Assembly (NCBI RefSeq): GCF_028714655.1
Contig: NZ_JAQTLY010000009.1
Coordinates: forward strand, 35,246 to 99,245
Length of the DNA stretch: 64,000 nt
Direction of reading: 5' to 3'
Source of the DNA: Sulfurimonas sp.
GTDB lineage: Bacteria; Campylobacterota; Campylobacteria; Campylobacterales; Sulfurimonadaceae
The notes under the pieces were generated by a model. The model saw only the letters and a program-made list of their open reading frames with translations, made no database searches and was not told the DNA's origin. This document shows positions 33,010 to 40,724 of this stretch, one piece after another. The first letter of the stretch is position 1, and every line of letters starts with the position of its first letter. The translations under genes and the position numbers were made by a program.

Positions 33010-33353
33010 ACAAAGAGACGCTTGATAATATTTGTAAACCGCAGGAGTATAGGCCACCGTTTTATTTGAATGTGCGGCTTAGTCCACTTAATGTGTATAG
33101 AGTAGTGGTTTTTCTTCTTTTTCTCTTTTCTTCAGTTTACGGTAGTGAGCATATGTCGCCGATACAAGCGGTTTTGATATATGCTCCGGCTTGCGCGGCT
33201 ATTGTTTATATTTTAACAAGTTTTTCGTTTTGGACGAAAAAGGAACGCCCATCGCTTTCTTCGGTAGCGGGGGCGTGGTTGCTTTTTCTTAATGCTTTTG
33301 CGATTTTTTTGGTTGCCATAATGTGGTATTCAGTATATGGTGTGAAGGGGTGA
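33006..33353 (+). CDS. Membrane protein with three TM helices
   Basis: 115 residues. Hydrophobic segments lie at about 30-46, 54-74 and 89-110, with a short cytoplasmic N terminus. It overlaps the lipoprotein gene by four bases and is the end of the chemoreceptor/exported-protein unit before the SSB gene. No family recognised. Confidence 0.6.
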   Translation: MNKETLDNICKPQEYRPPFYLNVRLSPLNVYRVVVFLLFLFSSVYGSEHMSPIQAVLIYAPACAAIVYILTSFSFWTKKERPSLSSVAGAWLLFLNAFAIFLVAIMWYSVYGVKG

Positions 33354-33355
33354 TT

Positions 33356-33430
33356 ATGATTAAACGATTCATTAAAACACTGGTAAAATATAAAAAAGGG
33401 GGATTTGAAAAAAAATGTACAACAAAGTAA
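33356..33430 (+). CDS. Possible 24-residue leader peptide overlapping ssb
   Basis: ATG two bases after the previous stop, preceded by GAAGGGG. Encodes MIKRFIKTLVKYKKGGFEKK then CTTK, a basic amphipathic peptide, and its stop lies 16 bases inside the SSB gene. It could couple SSB translation to the upstream gene, or be chance. Confidence 0.25.
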   Translation: MIKRFIKTLVKYKKGGFEKKCTTK

Positions 33431-33906
33431 TTTTGGTTGGGAATTTAACTAGAGATATCGATCTTAGATATTCTCAAGGCGGGATGGCGATTGCGAATAC
33501 CGGACTTGCTACGAGCCGTAAATTTACAGTTAACGGCGAGAAGAGAGAAGAGGTTTGCTTTGTTGATGTAACTTTTTTTGCTAGAAGTGCGGAAGTTGCG
33601 AATCAGTATCTTAGAAAAGGGAGTAAAATCCTCGTAGAAGGAAGACTTAACTTTGATCAGTGGGTGGATCAAAATGGGCAAAAACGCTCAAAGCACTCTG
33701 TAGTTGTTGAAACAATGCAGATGCTTGACTCGAAAAATAGCGGCGGCTCTTCCGGCGGTGAGAGTATCGGGCAAGAGCAGAATGAGGCTTCTAATGGTAG
33801 CAACCATGCTGATTATAAGCCTGCTCCAGCTCAATCGCAGAGGGCTATGCCCGATGCGGGGTTGACTCCAGAGATAGATATGAATGAGGATGAGATCCCG
33901 TTTTAA
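33415..33906 (+). CDS. ssb: Single-stranded DNA-binding protein
   Basis: 163 residues. The OB-fold occupies residues 1-108 (YNKVILVGNLTRDIDLRYSQ, then VCFVDVTFFARSAEVANQYL, then GSKILVEGRLNFDQW), followed by a Ser/Gly/Asn/Pro linker and the acidic tip ending NEDEIPF that recruits partner proteins. It coats transferred single strands during entry and replication. Length is normal for bacterial SSB. A plasmid-coded SSB fits with the primase, helicase and topoisomerase also coded here. Confidence 0.96.
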   Translation: MYNKVILVGNLTRDIDLRYSQGGMAIANTGLATSRKFTVNGEKREEVCFVDVTFFARSAEVANQYLRKGSKILVEGRLNFDQWVDQNGQKRSKHSVVVETMQMLDSKNSGGSSGGESIGQEQNEASNGSNHADYKPAPAQSQRAMPDAGLTPEIDMNEDEIPF

Positions 33907-33910
33907 TGTG

Positions 33911-33935
33911 AGATTTATTATAATCTTATTAAAAT
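33911..33935 (+). promoter_or_regulatory. Shared element promoter, copy 8
   Basis: GATTTATTATAAT-C-TTATTAAAAT, starting four bases after the SSB stop. The next gene begins 96 bp downstream, and another TATAAT-like box (GCTATAATG, near 33999) lies in between, so two start points are possible. Confidence 0.72.
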
Positions 33936-34031
33936 ATAGGTAATTTTAAAAAAAGGTACTAAGATGAATTGGCAAAAGATTTGTTAGTTTTTGCGCTATA
34001 ATGTAGTAAATATTTTGATAAAGGGGATGAT

Positions 34032-35024
34032 ATGATAGCAGTATTTCTTCCTATTGCCATAGCTTCCGTTGCGGTGGCGGCGGTTCTTGGCGGGTATCTT
34101 ATTCAATATGGCGACGAGAGTGTTAAGAGCCAAAGAGCGGCGGAGGTGGTTGAGAAGGCACGGCTGTTAAAGAGGTTGAGTAATTTCGACTCTTCTAGCC
34201 GTAGCAGTGCTTCCTTGGTGGCTGGTTATCAGATGCCTTTTTCTTCTCTTATTGTTCAAGATGCGAATATGACGAAAGAGATGGTTAATCTTTTGTCAAA
34301 ACAATATGAAGCGGTTACGGTTTTGCTTGAGAGTGATCCTAACTTTTCTGCTGTTGATAATTGCGTTTTGATGGCTTCGACTAAGAAGATAAGCGAGACA
34401 GAGTGTGAGCTTGTTAAAGATAAGACTTTCAGGGCGTACTCTCTTGAAAATGGTGCTGTTTCGTTTGATATAGATAGCGACGATAAGGTGCTGTCTCATG
34501 TGAAAACTATTGAGGCGAATTATGCGAATTTAGCTCAAGATAGCGTGAGTATTTCTGAAGAGAATAATGTTTCATCTTTTTCTCTTAATCAGGCTTCGGA
34601 ATCGAGCGTTAGAAATTTACGGCGAGAATTTTTAAAAGAAGAAAAGATTATTAAAAGTATTGACTCTTCACTTAACAGTGGAGATTTTGCAGTGGCGGCT
34701 AGTTATGCAAAAAATCTAGCTTCTACGACTAAAAACACTACTCTCGCAAAGCTTCAATTGGATAGGGTTGCGAGCGAGGTGCTGAGTACGCCGAGTGGGG
34801 ATGTGAACTATGATACCCGTGTCGAGATGGCAAAGGCATATTTGGTTGCCGGAGCGGTGGATGTTGTTGAGAAGACAAATTTAACGACTGGGGTTTCTTC
34901 TTCGCTTTTGGCGGAATCAGAGAGCATGACTGCAATATTGTCTGAAAATAATATTTCCAATGCAACAAATACATATATAACGAGTGATCTTCAAACTAAA
35001 GTAGTAAGTTATTTTGGGCATTGA
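34032..35024 (+). CDS. Membrane-anchored hypothetical protein, 330 aa
   Basis: RBS AAGGGGATGAT before ATG. One N-terminal transmembrane helix (about 4-27), followed by a helical Ser/Asn/Asp/Glu-rich domain with many Ala/Leu. No Cys pair pattern beyond two isolated Cys (NCVLMA and ECELVK). The layout is that of a protein anchored in the inner membrane with a periplasmic or cytoplasmic helical body. It stands alone between promoter copies 8 and 9. No family recognised. Confidence 0.65.
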   Translation: MIAVFLPIAIASVAVAAVLGGYLIQYGDESVKSQRAAEVVEKARLLKRLSNFDSSSRSSASLVAGYQMPFSSLIVQDANMTKEMVNLLSKQYEAVTVLLESDPNFSAVDNCVLMASTKKISETECELVKDKTFRAYSLENGAVSFDIDSDDKVLSHVKTIEANYANLAQDSVSISEENNVSSFSLNQASESSVRNLRREFLKEEKIIKSIDSSLNSGDFAVAASYAKNLASTTKNTTLAKLQLDRVASEVLSTPSGDVNYDTRVEMAKAYLVAGAVDVVEKTNLTTGVSSSLLAESESMTAILSENNISNATNTYITSDLQTKVVSYFGH

Positions 35025-35072
35025 TAATTTCTGTGAAATTATATCATGGGGTAGCTCGGCTTCTTTAAGAAT

Positions 35073-35097
35073 AAATTTATTATAATCTTATTATAAT
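35073..35097 (+). promoter_or_regulatory. Shared element promoter, copy 9
   Basis: Perfect consensus, TTATTATAAT-C-TTATTATAAT, 32 bp before the ATG at 35129. Confidence 0.8.
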
Positions 35098-35128
35098 TTA
35101 AAGTTAAATTTACTTTAAAGGGTCTAAG

Positions 35129-36046
35129 ATGAGTGGGATTGTTGTTAATGGTAATTATATAAACGGTGTTGATAAAGCAAAAGGCTGGTACCCTAAGCTT
35201 ATTGCGGCGGGGTGTGAAGAGACAAAAACTGGGAATTTGAGAGTTCCTAAAGGGAAAGAGGCTATTGGGCTGATGACGGAACTCTTTGGAGCTGAGAAGG
35301 TTGCTAAATATGTTTCTTTGGGGGATGCTGCGCCCGAGAAGCAGAGCAAGCCGTCTGCGGTGGCTAAAAAAGAGTATCCGCAAGTTACGGTTAATATAAC
35401 TGACGGGGCGGGTTATATAAAAGGTATTGAGAGAGGCTCTGCGTTGGAGAAGAGACTTTTTGATGCAGGAGCGGGTTTTGTGGCTAAAACAGGTGATATT
35501 AAAATTCCTGAAAATAGTGATGCGAAGGAATTTATGAGTAAATCCTTTGGCAAAAATGTTGATAAAGTCGTTTTTAACGATATGAGAAAAAATGCCGCCG
35601 CTGCGCATCATAAGCCTGAAGTGGCGGTTGAAAAAAAAGCCGAGCCTGAAAAGAAAGCTTCAGCTTTTGTTTTCACTATTGCCGAGAAAGCTGATAAAAT
35701 TTATGTTAATAACATAAAAAATGATGATTTCCGTACTAAACTTCTTGCGGCGGGCTGTAAGCCAGTTGGGAAATTCGGGAGTCTGGAATTTCCTGAATCC
35801 CAAAAGAGTATTAGCAAGTTTTTAAATGCAACTCTTACTAAAGAGGCGATTGTCGCCGAAGGCGGGTATGAAATCAAAAAAGAGGACTCAACCGCCTCGA
35901 CTTCGAATGATAAAAAAAAAGATAGCGGGGTGCTAGAGAAGTTTTTAAAATCTCATCCGGATGTCACCCCTGAAGATATCGCTAAAGAACTGGCGAATTT
36001 AACTTCGCGTGCGAATAAAGCTTCGCAACATCAGAGCGTATCTTAA
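35129..36046 (+). CDS. Triple-repeat protein with tail weakly like the shared motif
   Basis: 305 residues made of three copies of a domain of about 50 residues (near 3-54, 88-140 and 189-240). Each has the order strand, Tyr-[IV]-x-x-[IV] with charged residues, a helix with LxxAG, a strand G-x-[LI]-x-[VIF]-P, then a helix ending at FG or FL. Charged linkers separate them. The end (TPEDIAKELANLTSRANKAS) resembles the shared tail of the large proteins, though it lacks the terminal GLKLG. A repeated binding domain for DNA or protein is likely. No family recognised. Confidence 0.68.
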   Translation: MSGIVVNGNYINGVDKAKGWYPKLIAAGCEETKTGNLRVPKGKEAIGLMTELFGAEKVAKYVSLGDAAPEKQSKPSAVAKKEYPQVTVNITDGAGYIKGIERGSALEKRLFDAGAGFVAKTGDIKIPENSDAKEFMSKSFGKNVDKVVFNDMRKNAAAAHHKPEVAVEKKAEPEKKASAFVFTIAEKADKIYVNNIKNDDFRTKLLAAGCKPVGKFGSLEFPESQKSISKFLNATLTKEAIVAEGGYEIKKEDSTASTSNDKKKDSGVLEKFLKSHPDVTPEDIAKELANLTSRANKASQHQSVS

Positions 36047-36055
36047 TTTCTTTTT

Positions 36056-36098
36056 CCGCAGCGGTTTTCGTTGCGGTTCCCCCTGTGTTTTTTTTAAT
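36056..36098 (+). terminator. Probable terminator
   Basis: CCGCAGCG (36056-36063) pairs with CGTTGCGG (36069-36076, one G-U), then a C-rich spacer and a T-run. Located ten bases after the triple-repeat gene. Confidence 0.6.
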
Positions 36099-36120
36099 CT
36101 ACATTTTTCTATTTAATATT

Positions 36121-36145
36121 AAATTTATTATACTTTTATTATAAT
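36121..36145 (+). promoter_or_regulatory. Shared element promoter, copy 10 (relaxosome operon)
   Basis: TTATTATACT-T-TTATTATAAT, 28 bp before the ATG at 36173. Drives the operon with the MobC-like protein and helicase. Confidence 0.78.
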
Positions 36146-36172
36146 CTATATTATTTTCCCCAAAGGCATTTT

Positions 36173-36820
36173 ATGAGCAATGAGATAGAAGAGAGGGTCA
36201 AGAATCTTGAAAAGATAATAACGGTTTTAACGAAAGATAACTCATTAAACGCTTCTAAAGTTCAAGATTTAGATGGCGGGTTAAAGAAGATTATTAAAGA
36301 GCTTGAAAAAATGGAGATTCTAGCAAAAGAGCTAGGTCGTGGCGAGAGTGAAGGTTCTTCTGCCGGTGGTGGTGCGAACTTGAGTGATGCGCAGATTCAG
36401 ATAGCGATTCGCAAGGTTTTACTTGACGATAAAGAGCTTGGTGAGACTTTTAAAAAGATTATCGGAAATGTTGTAACTTTTAATCAAGAAAAAGCGATGA
36501 TGAATGGGCATATTGATGAAAAAAATAGCAAGAAAAAGAAAAGCAAAATTCCTTTCATCTCAATTGCCATGGGGGCAATTGTTTTAATTTTTGGGATTGT
36601 TTTTGTTTTTCTCAATGAGAAGCCGACAAAGATTACTATTTTGGCAGGGGAGAAGTTTTACGACAGTAAGAATTTGGCTCAAACTCTGCCGTCGGGGATG
36701 GAGTTTAAAATTACAAATGAAGATGATAGCAGATACTTTTTTAAGATAGATAAAAAAGAGTATTATATTCCTAAAAAGAGTCCTGAAAAAATTGAGAAAG
36801 TTGCGAAACCTGCACAATGA
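36173..36820 (+). CDS. Single-TM coiled-coil protein
   Basis: 215 residues. An N-terminal coiled coil (1-60), a Gly/Ser linker and a helix are followed by one transmembrane helix at about 127-148 after a basic KKKKSK stretch, then a periplasmic domain of about 55 residues with short beta strands (ITILAGEKFYD, EFKIT, YFFKIDKKEYYIP), which looks SH3-like. It overlaps the MobC-like gene by four bases. It could link the relaxosome to the membrane; that is inference. Confidence 0.62.
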   Translation: MSNEIEERVKNLEKIITVLTKDNSLNASKVQDLDGGLKKIIKELEKMEILAKELGRGESEGSSAGGGANLSDAQIQIAIRKVLLDDKELGETFKKIIGNVVTFNQEKAMMNGHIDEKNSKKKKSKIPFISIAMGAIVLIFGIVFVFLNEKPTKITILAGEKFYDSKNLAQTLPSGMEFKITNEDDSRYFFKIDKKEYYIPKKSPEKIEKVAKPAQ

Positions 36821-37206
36821 CGAAAAAAGAGAAGAGTGGAGACAAGGTTAAAGAGAGCGACAGGGTCTCTATTCGATTAACCCCGCAACGAAAGGTAAAG
36901 CTTTTTAAGCTTGCTGAGAGAAGAGGCGGGGTTGGTAAACTTATTCGAGATTGGATTGACAACTCCTCTGAGCGGTGTGCGGATCAAGTCGCCGTGAAAG
37001 ATGGGGCAGCTGCTCATGCTATGTCGTGGCATTTGAGCCGGATAGGGAACTCTTTGAATCAGATGGCTTATGTTGCCAATAGGGCATCTCTTAGCGGGAA
37101 AGTTAATGATAAGCTTATTAAAGAGATGGCGAAAGAACTTATGTATTTGAATATTAAAATTAATATACTTGTTGATAAGTGTGATGGGGATAAAAAGGAG
37201 AATTAA
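36817..37206 (+). CDS. MobC/NikA-like relaxosome accessory protein
   Basis: 129 residues. The N-terminal part has a ribbon-helix-helix pattern (VSIRLTPQRKVKLFKLAERR), and the C-terminal part carries the MobC signature LSRIGNSLNQMAYVANRA. NikA/MobC proteins bind oriT and position the relaxase. This is the clearest sign that DNA processing for transfer is coded on this molecule. The relaxase usually lies next to it but is not found here, so the cognate relaxase may lie outside the window or be unrecognisable. Confidence 0.82.
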   Translation: MTKKEKSGDKVKESDRVSIRLTPQRKVKLFKLAERRGGVGKLIRDWIDNSSERCADQVAVKDGAAAHAMSWHLSRIGNSLNQMAYVANRASLSGKVNDKLIKEMAKELMYLNIKINILVDKCDGDKKEN

Positions 37207-37697
37207 TGATGTATGGAGATGTAAATTTTTTAATTTTAGAAGTTTTTGTAAGCTTTTGTTTAGCACTTCTAATAATGATAAACCATATATTTTTAGTTTT
37301 TTGGTTTAAAGGTGACGGCGAAAGCAATGAGCTTGATTGGGGGAAATCTTTATCTTATTTGGCAATAAAGATGCTTTTGTTTTTTGCTCTGTTTCAAATC
37401 ACTTATAATATGCAATTTAATCTCAACTCCCTATTATTTTATATTAGTATGCCTTTTGCAGGTTTTAATCTTTTTGAGGCATTAACAATAGATGAATTTT
37501 TACTTCTATGGCAAAAAGGGAATGAAAGTGCCCGATTTTTGTGGTTTTTTATAATGGCAAACATAGCGGGAGCATATTTGTTGCTTGTGTTTGTTCGGCT
37601 TTTTTTATTAAATTTTTTCATCGGAGCTGCTATTGCTTTTTATTTTTTACTAAAATTAATAAACAACACTCTCTTAAGAAACACGTATTTTAGATGA
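37206..37697 (+). CDS. Polytopic membrane protein, 163 aa
   Basis: RBS AAAAGGAG before ATGATG, and the stop overlaps the helicase start (ATGA). Hydrophobic segments lie at about 8-30, 52-75, 80-97 and 113-150, giving four transmembrane helices with few charged residues. No motif seen. A membrane protein between a MobC-like protein and a helicase is unusual and may help localise the relaxosome. Confidence 0.6.
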   Translation: MMYGDVNFLILEVFVSFCLALLIMINHIFLVFWFKGDGESNELDWGKSLSYLAIKMLLFFALFQITYNMQFNLNSLLFYISMPFAGFNLFEALTIDEFLLLWQKGNESARFLWFFIMANIAGAYLLLVFVRLFLLNFFIGAAIAFYFLLKLINNTLLRNTYFR

Positions 37698-39202
37698 GCC
37701 TTAAAAAGATATCTCTTACAAAAGAACAGAGCGATATCGTGGAGTTTTTTGGTTTAATGCTTCGCTCCGAGGAGTTTAACTCTCTTGCTATAAAGGCTTT
37801 TGCGGGGTGTGGTAAAAGTTTTATCTTGAAATATCTTGCATTTTTACATTCTGATAAAAAATTTCTTGGGCTTGCTTTTAACACTGGTATTGCTTCGGAG
37901 AATTCTAAGGAGTTTCCGAAGAAAAACTGCAAGTGGTTTACCGTTCATAAGTTTGCTAGGACTTATCTTGTTAAAGCGGGCGTCTCCTTTGACTTTAAAA
38001 ATCAGCGGGCGGCGTATAAGTCTCTTGAACTTATTGATATTCTTGGGATTAAAGACAGGGGGGATTATCTTCTTGCCGATAGTATTTCCGAGGTTTTTAA
38101 GGTCTTTTGTCAATCGGCTCTTAAAGAGATATCTCCTGAAAGTATAAAAAAAGCGGCAAAGAGTCAAAAGAATCGAGCGGTTAGCGAGATGAATGATGCT
38201 TATCTGGAAGCCGGGTGCGTTTATGCGAATAGGCTATGGAGCAAGTTTGAGAACAATGAGATTGCACCTACTTTTGACTTTTACCTTAAATATTTTGAGG
38301 TGAAAGAGTTTGCGAGAAGTATTAACGAGTTTGATGTTGTCGAGCTTGACGAGGCGCAGGATTCTAATGCGGTTACCATGAGTATTATCCATCAGATAAA
38401 GGCGAAATATATATTTGTCGGGGATGAACATCAGAGCATTTATGCGTTTCGTGGGACAGTAAATGCCCTTAAATTTGCCGATAAGAGCTTTTATATATCG
38501 AGCACCTTTCGCTATATTCCGAAGATTGCGGCGAGAGCGAGCGATATTCTCTCTACATATAAAGGCGAAAAAGTGCCGATCACTTCTTTGGCGGCTGAAA
38601 AAAAGCGGGTAGATGGAGTCACCGCCTATTTGAGCCGTAATAACTCTTCTATGATCTCTCTTATTAAAGACTTGGTTGCGCAGGGCGTTTTTTTTAAAAC
38701 GGTTAAAGAGCCAAAGGAGCTTTTTAAAGCGGCTTTGGCTATGTTGGAGTTTCGACTAGAGAGGAGCGTGAGCGATAAGGATTTTATGTATCTTAAGCGG
38801 TTTAGCGATTTTGAAGAGGTCGAGGAGTATGTCGCCGAGACGAATGATAATGAGCTTGGAACGGCACTAAAGATGCAAAAACAGTACGGCAAAGGGCTTT
38901 ATGTTCTGCTGAAGCACGCTGAGAAAAATTATAAATCAAAAGAGGCGGCGGGGGTTGTCTTATCTACGGCGCATGTCTCTAAGGGGCTAGAGTGGGATAA
39001 TGTTAAATTACTGAGTGATTTTCCTGATATCATTAAGCTTCTTAAGGATGCAAAAATCAAAAATAGCGTTGAGCTTATGAAGAGAGTTAAAGAGGGGGAT
39101 TTTAAGGCTAATGAGATTGTTCAAGAAATAAATTTGTTTTATGTGGCGGTTACACGGGCGAGGTTTGAAGTCGAGCATAGTGTGGAGCGGGATGTTGAGT
39201 AG
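37694..39202 (+). CDS. Superfamily I DNA helicase (UvrD/Rep/F-box-helicase-like)
   Basis: 502 residues, short for UvrD (about 700). Motif I AFAGCGKSF lies near 35-43, motif II VELDEAQD near 217-224, motif III VGDEHQSIYAFRG near 241-253, motif IV STFRYIPKIA, motif V STAHVSKGLEWDNV near 425 and motif VI YVAVTRAR near 483. All catalytic motifs are present; the accessory 1B/2B domains are reduced. It would unwind DNA 3' to 5'. On a mobile element this may serve transfer replication or recombination. Confidence 0.9.
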   Translation: MSLKKISLTKEQSDIVEFFGLMLRSEEFNSLAIKAFAGCGKSFILKYLAFLHSDKKFLGLAFNTGIASENSKEFPKKNCKWFTVHKFARTYLVKAGVSFDFKNQRAAYKSLELIDILGIKDRGDYLLADSISEVFKVFCQSALKEISPESIKKAAKSQKNRAVSEMNDAYLEAGCVYANRLWSKFENNEIAPTFDFYLKYFEVKEFARSINEFDVVELDEAQDSNAVTMSIIHQIKAKYIFVGDEHQSIYAFRGTVNALKFADKSFYISSTFRYIPKIAARASDILSTYKGEKVPITSLAAEKKRVDGVTAYLSRNNSSMISLIKDLVAQGVFFKTVKEPKELFKAALAMLEFRLERSVSDKDFMYLKRFSDFEEVEEYVAETNDNELGTALKMQKQYGKGLYVLLKHAEKNYKSKEAAGVVLSTAHVSKGLEWDNVKLLSDFPDIIKLLKDAKIKNSVELMKRVKEGDFKANEIVQEINLFYVAVTRARFEVEHSVERDVE

Positions 39203-39244
39203 GTTTTTGCGCAACATCTGTTTAAATTTTACCAGGGGTTAAAT

Positions 39245-40003
39245 ATGTTTAAAAAAATATCGGTTCTTTTGGTTTCATGTGCTGCATCGTTGAGTGCGGC
39301 GGTTTCGGTTTGTCCTACTCATTATCTTGATGGTACAGCTCCAGATATAGTCAACGAAAAGCTTTCTCAAAAAACACAAGAAGTTTGCTATGAAGGTTTT
39401 GGCATAGTTCACTCTGCTTTAACTAAATCTGCTTTGTATTCCGCAGAGTATTTGACAAGAGAAAAAATAGCAGTAAAAATTCCTAGAAAAGATGAGTTTC
39501 ATCCGGAGGGCAAACTTCCTGCAAATGATAGGTCAGAATTAAGTGATTATGCTCGTTCAGGATACGATAGAGGACATTTAACACCATCTGCCGACATGGG
39601 AAGCGTTAACGCACAACATGACTCATTTTCTTTGGCAAACATGATCCCTCAAGACGGTACTTCTAATAGAGGTATATGGTCTGCTATAGAAGGAGCTACT
39701 CGGCATTTGGCTAATAAAGAGGGTGGAGTGTTTGTAATAACGGGGACTTTGTATCAGGGAAGCGGTATCAAAGCTATAGGCAGAAACAATGTATTAGTAC
39801 CGACACAAGTATATAAAGTAGTCTTTAGCCCAAAACAGCAAAAGGGAGCGGTATATATAGTTGACAATGTACCGAATGATAATTATAAAATTATCTCTAT
39901 TGCAGAACTTGAAAAAATGAGCGGTATCAACTACTTTCCTAAGTTGACTCAAGCACAAAAAGAGAAATTAATAGAATTGTCTGCTCCAAAGAAGAGAGGA
40001 TAA
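39245..40003 (+). CDS. Secreted DNA/RNA non-specific endonuclease (EndoG/NucA family)
   Basis: 252 residues with a signal peptide (KKISVLLVSCAASLSAA). The NUC1 active site is complete: GYDRGHLTPSADM with Arg and His near 107-109, and the metal-binding Asn in SLANMIPQ near 133. The family cuts single- and double-stranded DNA and RNA with a divalent metal. Codon use is A-rich, unlike the helicase before it. Periplasmic nucleases are known on some conjugative plasmids, where they may restrict competing DNA entry. RBS AGGGG precedes the ATG; no element promoter lies directly upstream. Confidence 0.92.
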   Translation: MFKKISVLLVSCAASLSAAVSVCPTHYLDGTAPDIVNEKLSQKTQEVCYEGFGIVHSALTKSALYSAEYLTREKIAVKIPRKDEFHPEGKLPANDRSELSDYARSGYDRGHLTPSADMGSVNAQHDSFSLANMIPQDGTSNRGIWSAIEGATRHLANKEGGVFVITGTLYQGSGIKAIGRNNVLVPTQVYKVVFSPKQQKGAVYIVDNVPNDNYKIISIAELEKMSGINYFPKLTQAQKEKLIELSAPKKRG

Positions 40004-40007
40004 CGAG

Positions 40008-40277
40008 ATGCTAAATAAGATAAAAGATATTGAAGTGATTGATGCCTTTGAAAATGAGTCTGAAACTATAGCTATTGATAATCTAACATTTGAAAATAGA
40101 ACTGATAGAGTTAGTATATTTGGTTCTATTGATATAACAAGAGATAAAATAGGATTAGAGAATGTATATATGCTAAAACAGCAAATTGATTTAATATATG
40201 ATAAGCTAAAGAGTGAAGATTTGCCTGATAAAATAGAAGTGTTAGAAGCAAAAACGGTGGAAAATCCGTTTAAATAG
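40008..40277 (+). CDS. Hypothetical protein coupled to the nuclease gene
   Basis: 89 residues, four bases after the nuclease stop, RBS GAGAGGATAACGAG. Soluble, acidic, without signal peptide, and in the same A-rich codon style as the nuclease, so the two were probably acquired together. The absence of a signal peptide argues against a periplasmic nuclease inhibitor. No family recognised. The following 200 bp (40278-40413) are AT-rich with no clear gene. Confidence 0.6.
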   Translation: MLNKIKDIEVIDAFENESETIAIDNLTFENRTDRVSIFGSIDITRDKIGLENVYMLKQQIDLIYDKLKSEDLPDKIEVLEAKTVENPFK

Positions 40278-40413
40278 CTGTGTTTTTTTGTTAATTGTGA
40301 ATATTTTACACCCATGTGATAAAATTATCTCAAATGCCATTGATTTTTATGTTTTTTTTGGTAGAATCTAAAAGTCACGAATGGTATTTAATATAATATA
40401 TTAATATAAGATA

Positions 40414-40438
40414 AAATTTATTATACTTTTATTATAAT
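40414..40438 (+). promoter_or_regulatory. Shared element promoter, copy 11
   Basis: TTATTATACT-T-TTATTATAAT, 40 bp before the ATG at 40478. Confidence 0.78.
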
Positions 40439-40477
40439 TCTTGTTCATACTTTACATAGAAAGCGAAGTTAAAAAAA

Positions 40478-40714
40478 ATGAAAAAACATATAGAAGAGGA
40501 GATTGAAGCTTTGTCTTACAATCTTGATGTTGTTATTAAGAAACTTCACTCCGGCGTTCTTTCGGCTGCCGGAGTTGTTGCGGCGCAAGAGGTCGCAAAG
40601 ACGCTTGTGAGAATTAGAGACTTTATTGGCTCGGCAGAGAGAGACGAGAATGAAGTTCATAAGATTATTACAAAGCTTCCTCTTTTATATTTTCAGATTC
40701 CAAAATTAAATTAA
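40478..40714 (+). CDS. Small helical protein
   Basis: 78 residues, soluble, helical, with Glu/Lys/Val/Ile pattern and an Ala/Gly/Val-rich centre (GVLSAAGVVAAQEVAK). Followed ten bases later by an acidic coiled-coil membrane protein gene in the same unit. Size and context resemble accessory mobilisation proteins, but no signature is present. Confidence 0.6.
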   Translation: MKKHIEEEIEALSYNLDVVIKKLHSGVLSAAGVVAAQEVAKTLVRIRDFIGSAERDENEVHKIITKLPLLYFQIPKLN

Positions 40715-40724
40715 CGGTTTTATT

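Noticed and set aside
35039..35611. A 190-codon open frame on the - strand
   Set aside because: It is antisense to the triple-repeat gene and covers promoter copy 9; composition is Ile/Arg/Asn-rich as expected of a shadow frame.
36046..36173. oriT next to the MobC-like gene
   Set aside because: The gap holds a terminator and promoter copy 10. I could not identify a nick-site consensus or the usual inverted repeat there or in other gaps.
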